Shown in pieces: positions 56,994 to 64,000 of a stretch of DNA of 64,000 nt; positions within the stretch are counted from its first letter, which is position 1, and every line of letters begins with the position of its first letter. Origin of the DNA: Xanthomonas sacchari. GTDB taxonomy: Bacteria; Pseudomonadota; Gammaproteobacteria; Xanthomonadales; Xanthomonadaceae. The notes below the pieces were generated by a model. That model was not told the DNA's origin, searched no databases, and worked only from the letters and a program-made list of their open reading frames with translations. The translations under genes were made by a program, and so were the position numbers. The stretch is from the NCBI RefSeq assembly GCF_024266585.1, contig NZ_CP100647.1, positions 656,001 through 720,000 on the forward strand, written 5' to 3'.

Positions 56994-57653
56994 TCAGCCA
57001 GACGAAGCGCAACCGTAGCGGGCGCGGTAGGCCAGCAGCGGTTCGCGGAAGCCGACAAGGTCTGCGTTTCCGTCGATGAATGCAAGCAGGTCGCCCAGAT
57101 GCGCGACCGAGACCACAGGAACGCCGGCCTCGGCGGCCACCGCCTGCGCCGCCGAGCGGCGGTCGTGCTCGGCGGCGATCTCCTGGCGGTCCAGCGCGAC
57201 CAGGATCGCGGCCGGCTCGCCACCGGCGGCACGGATGATGCCCAGCGCCTCGCGGATCGCGGTGCCGGCGGTGATCACGTCGTCCACGATCAGCACCCGG
57301 CGGCCGGCCAGCGGCGCGCCGATCAGGCTGCCGCCTTCGCCGTGCGCCTTGGCCTCCTTGCGGTTGAACGCCAGCGGCAGGTCGCGCCCGCGCCGCGCGT
57401 ACTCGCAGGCCACCGCCGTGGCCAGCGGAATGCCCTTGTAGGCCGGGCCGAACAGCAGGTCGAAGTCGAGCCCGGCCGCGTCGGCGGCATCGGCGTAGCA
57501 CGCCGCCAGCCGCGCCATGCTGGCGCCGGAGTCGAAGCGCCCGGCATTGAAGAAGTACGGGCTGAGGCGTCCGGACTTCAGCGTGAACTCGCCGAAGCGC
57601 AGCGCCTCCGCGTCCAGGGCCAGTTGCAGGAAACGTTGCCGGTAGTCGGTCAT
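56994..57653 (-). CDS. pyrE: Orotate phosphoribosyltransferase
   Basis: 219 residues. The PRPP loop RVLIVDDVITAGTAIREALGII and the flexible loop RKEAKAHGEGG are diagnostic; YFFNAGRFDSGASM is the OPRT N-terminal motif. Converts orotate to OMP in pyrimidine synthesis. The ATG (57653) follows a run of ATTCCC-type sequence in place of a ribosome site. Followed by the DUF4124 gene. Confidence 0.96.
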   Translation of the reverse strand: MTDYRQRFLQLALDAEALRFGEFTLKSGRLSPYFFNAGRFDSGASMARLAACYADAADAAGLDFDLLFGPAYKGIPLATAVACEYARRGRDLPLAFNRKEAKAHGEGGSLIGAPLAGRRVLIVDDVITAGTAIREALGIIRAAGGEPAAILVALDRQEIAAEHDRRSAAQAVAAEAGVPVVSVAHLGDLLAFIDGNADLVGFREPLLAYRARYGCASSG

Positions 57654-57661
57654 TGGGGGCT

Positions 57662-57772
57662 GGGAATGGGGAAAGGGGAATAGGGAATCGGCAAAGCGTA
57701 CCCCAGCAGGACCGCGAAGGCGGAACACCCGCTATGCTTTTCACCATTCCCTATTCCCCTTTCCCCATTCCC
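57662..57772. repeat. 27-bp perfect inverted repeat made of ATTCCC runs, between pyrE and xth
   Basis: GGGAATGGGGAAAGGGGAAT plus AGGGAAT (57662-57688) is the exact reverse complement of 57746-57772, with 57 bases between. Each arm ends 8-9 bases from a start codon, pyrE on the left and the exonuclease on the right, so each mRNA would carry the same CU-rich leader just before its ATG. Confidence 0.9.
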
Positions 57773-57781
57773 GGCTCCCCC

Positions 57782-58582
57782 ATGCGCATCATCAGCTTCA
57801 ACGCCAACGGCCTGCGGTCGGCCGCCACCAAGGGCTTTTTCGAGTGGTTCACCACCCAGCAGGCGGATGTGCTGTGCGTGCAGGAGACCAAGGCGCAGGA
57901 GCATCAGCTGGCCGGGCCGGCGTTCCTGCCGGACGGTTACCGGGCCTGGTTCCGCGACGCCAGCACCAAGAAGGGCTATAGCGGCGTGGCCATCTACAGC
58001 AAGCGTGAACCGGACGAGGTGCGCACCGCGCTGGGCTGGCCGGAATTCGACGAGGAAGGCCGCTACCTCGAGGCGCGCTTCGGCAACCTGAGCGTGGTGT
58101 CCTTCTACATCCCCTCCGGCTCCTCCGGCGAGCTGCGCCAGGGCTACAAGTTCCAGGTCATGGACTGGCTGCGGCCGATCCTGGTCGAATGGCTGCACAG
58201 CGGCCGCGACTACGTGCTGTGCGGCGACTGGAACATCGTGCGCTCGGCGCTGGACATCAAGAACTGGAAGTCGAACCAGAAGAACTCCGGCTGCCTGCCG
58301 GCCGAGCGCGACTGGCTCAACGGCCTGTGCGCCGACCGTGCCGAGGATGCCGACCCGGCCAGCGGTCGCGGCTGGGTCGACGCCTACCGCGCGCTGCATC
58401 CGGAGGGCCAGGACTACACCTGGTGGAGCAACCGCGGCGCGGCGCGCGCCAACGACGTGGGTTGGCGCATCGACTATCAGTTCGTCACCCCGACCCTGCG
58501 CGAGCGCCTGCAGGGCTGTTCCATCTACACCGCCCAGCGTTTCTCCGACCATGCGCCGTTCACGGTGGATTACACGCCATGA
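57782..58582 (+). CDS. xth: Exodeoxyribonuclease III / AP endonuclease
   Basis: 266 residues. Motifs of the ExoIII family: ISFNANGLRSA, ADVLCVQETKAQ with the metal-binding Glu, GYSGVAIYS, CGDWNIVRSALDIKN, and the C-terminal WRIDYQFVTP..SDHAPFTVDY with the catalytic Asp-His. Repairs abasic sites. Its start codon lies 10 bases after the ATTCCC arm; the stop overlaps the ampG-type start (ATGA). Confidence 0.94.
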   Translation: MRIISFNANGLRSAATKGFFEWFTTQQADVLCVQETKAQEHQLAGPAFLPDGYRAWFRDASTKKGYSGVAIYSKREPDEVRTALGWPEFDEEGRYLEARFGNLSVVSFYIPSGSSGELRQGYKFQVMDWLRPILVEWLHSGRDYVLCGDWNIVRSALDIKNWKSNQKNSGCLPAERDWLNGLCADRAEDADPASGRGWVDAYRALHPEGQDYTWWSNRGAARANDVGWRIDYQFVTPTLRERLQGCSIYTAQRFSDHAPFTVDYTP

Positions 58583-59952
58583 GCGAGGTCGCCAAGCCGC
58601 GCCGGTCCTGGCAACAGGTGCTGGCCAATCTGCGCGAGCCCAAGGTGCTGGCCATGCTGTTGCTGGGCTTCAGTTCCGGCCTGCCGCTGTACCTGGTCGG
58701 CAACACGCTCGGCTTCTGGATGCGTAAGGAAGGCGCTGAATTGAGCACGATCGGCTTCCTGTCCTGGGCGGGGCTGGCCTACTCGATGAAGTTCCTGTGG
58801 GCCCCGATCGTCGACAAGACCGACGTGCCGCTGCTGGGGGGGCTCGGGCGCCGACGCGGCTGGATGCTGCTGTCGCAGGTGGTGGTGGCGGTGGGCCTAG
58901 TCGGTATGGCGCTGATCCAGCCCAAAGGCGGCAGCCTGCTGTTCTTCGGCGTGGCCTGGGAACACATCGCCGTGTTCGGGGCGATGGCGGTCGTGGTCGC
59001 CTTCGCCTCCTCGACCCAGGATATCGTGATCGACGCCTGGCGCATCGAGATCGCCGACAACAGCGAGCAACTGGGCCTTCTGACCTCATCGTCGGCACTG
59101 GGCTACCGCTCCGCGCTGCTGGTCACCGACGCCTTGATCCTGATGGTCGCCGCGCGGGTCGGCTGGCAGGTTTCCTACGAGGTGATGGCGGCGCTGATGG
59201 CCGTGGGCGTGGTTGCGGTGCTGATGGCGCGTGAACCGGCGCGCGAGGTGGCCGCGGTGCAGGCGCAGACGGCGCGGCTGTGGACGCCGCGCGGCCTGTT
59301 CGACGCGGTGATAGGTCCGTTCGTGGCGTTCTTTCACGAGCATCGCAGCGCCGCGATCCTGATGCTGCTGGCAATCAGCGTCTACCGCCTGGCGGATTTC
59401 GTGATGGGCCCCATGGCCAACCCGTTCTACGTCGACATCGGCCTGTCCGAAGACGTCGTCGGTGCCGTCCGCGGGTCGGTGGGCTTGGTGGCGACGTTCA
59501 TCGGCATCGCCGCTGCTGGCTTGGTGTCGGTGCGTTGGGGGGTGCTGGCGGCGTTGCTGGCCGGCGCGGTGCTGGGCCCGTGTTCGAATCTCGCGTTTGC
59601 CTGGCTGGCCTACGACGGTGCCGACCTGTCGCGCTTCGCCACCGCGATGGCAATCGACAACTTCGCCAACGGCTTCGCCGGGACGGCGTTGATCGCCTAT
59701 ATGTCCAGCCTGACCAGCATCGGCTACACCGCCACCCAGTATGCTCTGCTCAGTTCGTTCTACGCCATGCCCGGCAAGGCGCTGAAAGGCTTTTCCGGCT
59801 GGTGCGTGCAGACCCTGGCGCAGGGACGCACGTTGCTGGAAGGCTATGCGTTGTTCTTCATCGGGACCGCGCTGATGGCGATCCCCGTGGTGATCCTGTG
59901 TGCGTTGTTGATCGTGCATCAGCGCCGTCGCGCCATCGCCGCGCCGTCTTGA
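58579..59952 (+). CDS. ampG: AmpG-family muropeptide permease (MFS)
   Basis: 457 residues, 12-14 hydrophobic helices. N-terminus REPKVLAMLLLGFSSGLPLYLVGNTLGFWMRKEG, LSWAGLAYSMKFLWAPIVDKTDVP and SSTQDIVIDAWRIE are AmpG signatures. It imports GlcNAc-anhydroMurNAc muropeptides for recycling, and AnmK (encoded 1.4 kb away) acts on the released sugar. Overlaps xth by four bases, so the two are co-transcribed although the functions differ. Confidence 0.92.
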   Translation: MSEVAKPRRSWQQVLANLREPKVLAMLLLGFSSGLPLYLVGNTLGFWMRKEGAELSTIGFLSWAGLAYSMKFLWAPIVDKTDVPLLGGLGRRRGWMLLSQVVVAVGLVGMALIQPKGGSLLFFGVAWEHIAVFGAMAVVVAFASSTQDIVIDAWRIEIADNSEQLGLLTSSSALGYRSALLVTDALILMVAARVGWQVSYEVMAALMAVGVVAVLMAREPAREVAAVQAQTARLWTPRGLFDAVIGPFVAFFHEHRSAAILMLLAISVYRLADFVMGPMANPFYVDIGLSEDVVGAVRGSVGLVATFIGIAAAGLVSVRWGVLAALLAGAVLGPCSNLAFAWLAYDGADLSRFATAMAIDNFANGFAGTALIAYMSSLTSIGYTATQYALLSSFYAMPGKALKGFSGWCVQTLAQGRTLLEGYALFFIGTALMAIPVVILCALLIVHQRRRAIAAPS

Positions 59953-60100
59953 TTGGGGGCCGATGGCCTTGTCGGATGGACGAGTTGCGAGCCCGTGTGC
60001 CCGCCACCGACCGCCGCGGTCGACGCCTCGATTGAAAGCCTGCCTGCAGGCACGGATGATGGACCGCGGCGCATGGGTGCGCCGCCGCCCGGGAGTCCGC

Positions 60101-60328
60101 ATGAGCGACCTTGTGTTGCGCGATATCGACCCGTTCCTGCTCGAGCGCATCCGCCGCATCGCCGTCGCGCGCGGCTGGACCCAGCGCCAGGCGGTGCTGG
60201 CGCTGATCGAACAGGGCCTGTTCTCCGGCGAGCACGACGTGCGCGGCGGGTTCGAGCACCGCGAGGTGGATGCGCTGGCGGAGGCGATCGCGGCCTTGCG
60301 CGCGCTGCCGGCCGGCAGCGGCTTCTGA
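60101..60328 (+). CDS. Small protein, possible ribbon-helix-helix fold
   Basis: 75 residues starting MSDLVLRDIDPFLLERIRRIAVARGWTQRQAVLALIEQGLFS, then an acidic stretch and AEAIAALRALPAGSGF. The first half (strand, helix, helix with RRIAVARGWTQRQAV) resembles Arc/MetJ-type ribbon-helix-helix DNA-binding units. No toxin gene is adjacent, so an antitoxin role is not indicated. GGGAG lies 6 bases before the ATG. Confidence 0.65.
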   Translation: MSDLVLRDIDPFLLERIRRIAVARGWTQRQAVLALIEQGLFSGEHDVRGGFEHREVDALAEAIAALRALPAGSGF

Positions 60329-60343
60329 GGCCCGGCGCCGCGC

Positions 60344-61474
60344 TCAGGCCGGGTGGATCGCGCCGAGGATGCGCGGCCCGCGCGCGCCGCTGACCGACGG
60401 CAGGTTGCCCGGCAGACCGGCCAAGGTCTGCCGCGCTAGCCAGGCGAAACCCATCGCTTCGATGTAGTCCGGGTCCAGGCCCTGCGCCTGGGTCGATTGC
60501 ACCTGCGCGCCCGGCAGCCGCGCCTGCAGCCGCGTGAGCAACAACGGGTTGTGCACGCCGCCGCCGCACACCAGCAGTTGCCGGGTCGCCGGCTGCTGCG
60601 CCAGCAGCGCATCGGCGACGGTCGCCACGGTCAGTTCCAGCAGCGTCGCCTGCACCGCCGCCGGCGCGGGCGCCTGCGTCTCCAGGCAAGCCTCCAGCCA
60701 GCGCAAGTGGAACTGCTCGCGCCCGGTGCTCTTCGGCGGCGGCAGCGCGAACCACGGATCGGCCAGCAGGCGCTGCAGCAGGCCGGCGTCGACCGCGCCG
60801 CTGGCGGCGAACGCGCCGCCGGCATCGTAGGGCTGGCCGCGATGGCGCTGGCACCAGGCATCGAGCAGCGCGTTGGCCGGGCCGGTGTCGAAGCCGCGCA
60901 CGACACCGTGCGCCGGCAGCAGGGTCAGGTTGCCGATGCCGCCGAGATTGAGCACGGCCCGATCCTCGTGCGCCGCGCCCAGCATCGCCGCATGGAAGGC
61001 CGGCATCAGCGGCGCGCCATGGCCGCCGGCGGCGACGTCGCGGCGGCGGAAATCGCAGACCGTGGCGATGCCGGTCAGCTCGGCGATGCGGTTGCCGTCG
61101 CCGAGTTGCCAGGTGAAGGCGGGATCGGCCAGCGGGCGGTGGCGCACGGTCTGCCCGTGCGAGCCGATCGCGCGGACCGCGGCCGGCGCCACGCCGGCGG
61201 CGTCGAGCAGGCGCAGGGCGGCATCGGCGAAGGCGATCGCGACCTCGGCATCGAGCTGCCCCAGCGCATCCAGCGAGGCGATGTCGCCGCCTTCGCCCAG
61301 CGCGATCAGCGCCGCGCGCTGCTGCGGTGCCCAGGCATAGGTGCGGCCCAGCTGCAAGTGCGGGCGTCCGTCGTGATCGAAGCGCACCAGCGCGGCATCG
61401 ATGCCGTCGGCGCTGGTGCCGGACATCAGGCCCAGGAACAGGGCGTCGTCGGGAACGGCGGAAGGCGAGGGCAT
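60344..61474 (-). CDS. anmK: Anhydro-N-acetylmuramic acid kinase
   Basis: 376 residues. ASKHA-fold sugar kinase: [18 protein letters not shown] near the start, [43 protein letters not shown] and [15 protein letters not shown]. It opens the 1,6-anhydro ring and phosphorylates MurNAc in peptidoglycan recycling. ATG 61474 is chosen over an in-frame GTG three codons earlier. It follows the M23 peptidase by 89 bases on the same strand. Confidence 0.95.
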   Translation of the reverse strand: MPSPSAVPDDALFLGLMSGTSADGIDAALVRFDHDGRPHLQLGRTYAWAPQQRAALIALGEGGDIASLDALGQLDAEVAIAFADAALRLLDAAGVAPAAVRAIGSHGQTVRHRPLADPAFTWQLGDGNRIAELTGIATVCDFRRRDVAAGGHGAPLMPAFHAAMLGAAHEDRAVLNLGGIGNLTLLPAHGVVRGFDTGPANALLDAWCQRHRGQPYDAGGAFAASGAVDAGLLQRLLADPWFALPPPKSTGREQFHLRWLEACLETQAPAPAAVQATLLELTVATVADALLAQQPATRQLLVCGGGVHNPLLLTRLQARLPGAQVQSTQAQGLDPDYIEAMGFAWLARQTLAGLPGNLPSVSGARGPRILGAIHPA

Positions 61475-61563
61475 GCAGGGCACCAGGCGGCGGTCGGCGC
61501 CGCAGCGTGGGCCAGGCGCCGCCGCCCGTCAATGCGCGGCGCGGCGGAAGCGGACGCCGGCGC

Positions 61564-63018
61564 TCAGCCGGCGTCGTGCGAGGCGGCGGCCTTGGACGAG
61601 GCGACGACCTTCTTCTTCTTCGCCGCCGGCTCGCCGGCATCGGCGTAGATCAGCTTCTCCACGCGCTGGATGCGCGCCAGCGCCGGCGAGGTCTGCGCGC
61701 GGAACGCGGCCAGCTCGGCGCCGGCCAGCGGGGTCGGCGGCGGCATCGTCACCGAGGCCGGATTGCGCTGCACCCCGTCCACGCGGAATTCGTAGTGCAG
61801 GTGCGGGCCGGTGGCCATGCCGGTCATGCCCACGTAGCCGATCACCGTGCCCTGGTTGATGCGCTGGCCGGCCTTGATCCCGCCGAAGCGCGACATGTGC
61901 CCGTACAGGGTGCTGTAGCCCTTGCCGTGGTCCAGGATCACCACGTTGCCGTAGCCGCGCTGGGTGCCGACGAACTGCACCCGCGCATCGCCGGCGGCCA
62001 TGATCGGGGTGCCGGTCGGCGCCGCGTAGTCGATGCCCTTGTGCATGCGCATGGTGCCCAGCACCGGGTGCTTGCGCGCGCCGAAGGTGGAGCTGATGCG
62101 GCTGTAGGACACCGGCATGCGGATGAAGCTCTTCTTCAATGGCCGCCCGGTCACGTCGAAATACTCGGCCGGCTTGCCGCCGCGCTCGAAGCGGAAGCCG
62201 CTGTAGGTCTTGCCGCGGGTGGTGAAGGTCGCCGCCAGGATCTTGCCGGTGTCGATGCGCTCGCCTTCGCGCCAGGTCTCGTCCATGACCACGCTGAAGC
62301 GGTCGCCCGGCTGCAGGTCCTTGTCGAAGTCGATGTCGTACTTGAAGATCTCGTCGGTCATCGTCGCGATCGCCGACGGCGACAGCCCGGCCTTGCGCGC
62401 GGCCACGTACAGCGAACTGGTGATCTCGCCGCTGGTGACCACGGTGCGCGTGCTGGTCTCGCGCTCGATCACCTTCTCCTTGATGTCGTCGCCCGACAGC
62501 GACAGTTCCACCCGGTGGGTGGCATCGCGGTCGAAGCGCAGGGCGCGCAGGTCGCCCGTCGTCGCCAGGTCGAAGCCGATCTCGGCGCCCGGGCGCAGCT
62601 TGGTCAGCGCGTCGTGGGTGCCCGGATGGTCCAGCACCCGCTGCATCACCGTGGCGGGGATGCCGAGCTTCTCGAACACCGAGCCCAGGGTCTGCCCGGA
62701 CTCGATCCGCACCACCTGCCAGTTGTCGGTGATGGCAGCCTGCTGTTGCTGCGCCAGCGAGATCGGCGGCAACGGCAGCGCCAGCGTCGCCTGCGTGGTC
62801 TGCAGCGGCACGTCGATGGCGTTGGAGAAGCCGGGGACGATCGTCGCGACCATCGCGCCGATGGTGGCGAACAGGCTGGCGTGGATCCAGTGGCGGCGCG
62901 TCCAGCGGCCGGCGGGAAGGTGTTCCTTCAACTTGCGATGCAGCGCAGTGTCGTGGAGAACGTGAAGGCGTTGCTGGAACCGCTGCCGGCGCGCGCGTTC
63001 CTGATCACTGTTGGGCAT
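61564..63018 (-). CDS. M23-family murein endopeptidase (MepM/YebA-like)
   Basis: 484 residues. One N-terminal membrane helix (~46-66), a LysM-like/OapA region (QVVRIESGQTLGSVFEKLGIPATVMQRVL), and the LytM catalytic domain with HKGIDYAAPTGTPIMAAGDA (His and Asp ligands) and GPHLHYEFRVDG (HxH). It should cut D-Ala-mDap cross-links during growth. GAGGA lies 8 bases before the ATG; an in-frame TTG just upstream is less likely. The tail is Lys/Ala-rich. Divergent from tyrS. Confidence 0.92.
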   Translation of the reverse strand: MPNSDQERARRQRFQQRLHVLHDTALHRKLKEHLPAGRWTRRHWIHASLFATIGAMVATIVPGFSNAIDVPLQTTQATLALPLPPISLAQQQQAAITDNWQVVRIESGQTLGSVFEKLGIPATVMQRVLDHPGTHDALTKLRPGAEIGFDLATTGDLRALRFDRDATHRVELSLSGDDIKEKVIERETSTRTVVTSGEITSSLYVAARKAGLSPSAIATMTDEIFKYDIDFDKDLQPGDRFSVVMDETWREGERIDTGKILAATFTTRGKTYSGFRFERGGKPAEYFDVTGRPLKKSFIRMPVSYSRISSTFGARKHPVLGTMRMHKGIDYAAPTGTPIMAAGDARVQFVGTQRGYGNVVILDHGKGYSTLYGHMSRFGGIKAGQRINQGTVIGYVGMTGMATGPHLHYEFRVDGVQRNPASVTMPPPTPLAGAELAAFRAQTSPALARIQRVEKLIYADAGEPAAKKKKVVASSKAAASHDAG

Positions 63019-63186
63019 CAAGGCTTCCTCACGAGCCCGAAGCGCGAGCTCAAAACTCGGCTACCATAAACATCGTTCTACAGCGCGTCAAACCATTGAG
63101 CCGGCTCGAATTTTCACCTGGCTGCATGGTTAACTCGCTCTTAACGCCATTCATCTTGCTTGACGCCATTGGCCGGAGTTCCTGTT

Positions 63187-64000
63187 TTGTCCACGATCGA
63201 AGAGTCCCTTGCCCTGATCGGCCGCGGTGCCGACGAAATCCTCAAGCGCGAAGAACTGGAAGCGCGCCTGCGCAGCGGCCGCCCGCTGCGGATCAAGGCA
63301 GGCTTCGATCCCACGGCGCCGGACCTGCACATCGGCCACACCGTGCTGTTGAACAAGATGCGCCAGTTCCAGGACCTGGGGCACCAGGTGATCTTCCTGA
63401 TCGGCGACTTCACCGGGATGATCGGCGACCCCACCGGCAAGAACGTGACCCGCAAGCCGCTGACCCGCGAGGACGTGCTGGCCAACGCGCGCACCTACGA
63501 AGAGCAGGTGTTCAAGGTGCTGGACCGCACGCGCACCGAGGTCCGCTTCAACTCCGAGTGGTTCGGGCAGATGAGCGCGGCCGACATGATCCGCCTGGCT
63601 GGCCAGCACACCGTCGCGCGCATGCTCGAGCGCGACGATTTCGCCAAGCGCTATGCCGCGCAGCAGTCCATCGCCATCCACGAGTTCCTGTACCCGCTGG
63701 TGCAGGGCTACGACTCGGTGGCGCTGAAGGCCGACGTCGAACTGGGCGGCACCGACCAGAAGTTCAACCTGCTGATGGGCCGCGGCCTGCAGGAGCACTA
63801 CGGGCAGCCGGCGCAGATCGTGCTGACGATGCCGCTGCTGGAGGGCCTGGACGGGGTCAACAAGATGTCCAAGTCGCTGGGCAACTACATCGGCATCAGC
63901 GAGCCGGCGATCGACATCGTCACCAAGACCATGAAGATCGGCGACGAGTTGATGTGGCGCTGGATCGAGCTGCTGTCCTTCGACATCGGCGTGAACGAAG
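63187..64000 (+). CDS. tyrS: Tyrosyl-tRNA synthetase (N-terminal 271 residues; cut by window end)
   Basis: Class I synthetase of the TyrZ-like subgroup. [21 protein letters not shown] carries the HIGH motif; [29 protein letters not shown] and [12 protein letters not shown] (KMSKS) follow. The only plausible start is TTG 63187, 9 bases after CCGGAG; no ATG or GTG in this frame lies between the stop and the conserved core. The frame is open at the window end; about 130 residues with the S4 domain should follow. Confidence 0.93.
   Translation, partial: MSTIEESLALIGRGADEILKREELEARLRSGRPLRIKAGFDPTAPDLHIGHTVLLNKMRQFQDLGHQVIFLIGDFTGMIGDPTGKNVTRKPLTREDVLANARTYEEQVFKVLDRTRTEVRFNSEWFGQMSAADMIRLAGQHTVARMLERDDFAKRYAAQQSIAIHEFLYPLVQGYDSVALKADVELGGTDQKFNLLMGRGLQEHYGQPAQIVLTMPLLEGLDGVNKMSKSLGNYIGISEPAIDIVTKTMKIGDELMWRWIELLSFDIGVNE

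Overview
The window is high-GC, gene-dense DNA of a gamma-proteobacterium in the Xanthomonadaceae, most likely Xanthomonas or a close relative. This rests on gene content and synteny (tyrS next to an M23 peptidase and anmK; speE opposite speA; the bioB-bioF-bioH cluster; a long membrane-anchored phosphomannomutase behind coaBC-dut; SPOR protein behind argS) and on the dispersed repeats typical of that group. It is a core-chromosome segment with one complete insertion sequence. I see no prophage, CRISPR array, rRNA or replication origin.

Layout. 1-7.8 kb: a PQQ glucose dehydrogenase (cut by the window start) opposite a three-gene RND efflux operon. 8.4-12.6 kb: RIO kinase, esterase, mnmG. 12.7-13.0 kb: an unannotated intergenic region with a near-consensus sigma-54 promoter followed by a folded, G-rich transcript of about 116 nt and a strong terminator, a good small-RNA candidate. 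13.1-17.5 kb: Tyr-rich lipoprotein, threonine-dehydratase-like enzyme, YdcF, SnoaL-like protein, ArnT-like glycosyltransferase. 17.4-25.9 kb: biotin genes (bioC; bioH-DUF-bioF; bioB with a BirA-type operator), comF, a SecD-head-like lipoprotein and ubiA. 26.2 kb: tRNA-Arg(CCG). 26.5-30.1 kb: alpha/beta hydrolase and two tandem exported CrtC/AttH-like lipocalin-fold proteins. 30.3-31.4 kb: an IS110-family element sitting precisely inside a REP repeat. 31.8-38.9 kb: comM, ubiK, glnK/glnB, speE, speA, an acyltransferase. 39.0-42.4 kb: LysR regulator with a divergent CMD-tautomerase-DUF4865 operon and a PPOX flavoprotein. 42.7-47.1 kb: two tandem, nearly identical TonB-dependent receptors. 47.3-57.7 kb: SDR, SPOR protein, argS, radC, coaBC-dut-phosphomannomutase, DUF4124 and pyrE. 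57.8-64 kb: exonuclease III, ampG, a small helix-rich protein, anmK, an M23 peptidase and tyrS (cut by the window end).

Themes. Four biotin genes act on one pathway: BioC/BioH open and close the methyl-ester disguise of the pimeloyl chain, BioF and BioB finish the ring chemistry; bioA and bioD are elsewhere. speA and speE are divergent from one short symmetrical promoter region. The cell-envelope genes (ampG, anmK, M23 peptidase, SPOR protein) relate to peptidoglycan turnover and recycling. Intergenic DNA is populated by at least three repeat classes: two REP families (core gtaggagcggcttcagccgc and gtgggagggacttcagtccc), ATTCCC-type runs that abut gene starts and stops, and short local tandem repeats.

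All calls are from reading the sequence. No database search or folding program was run.
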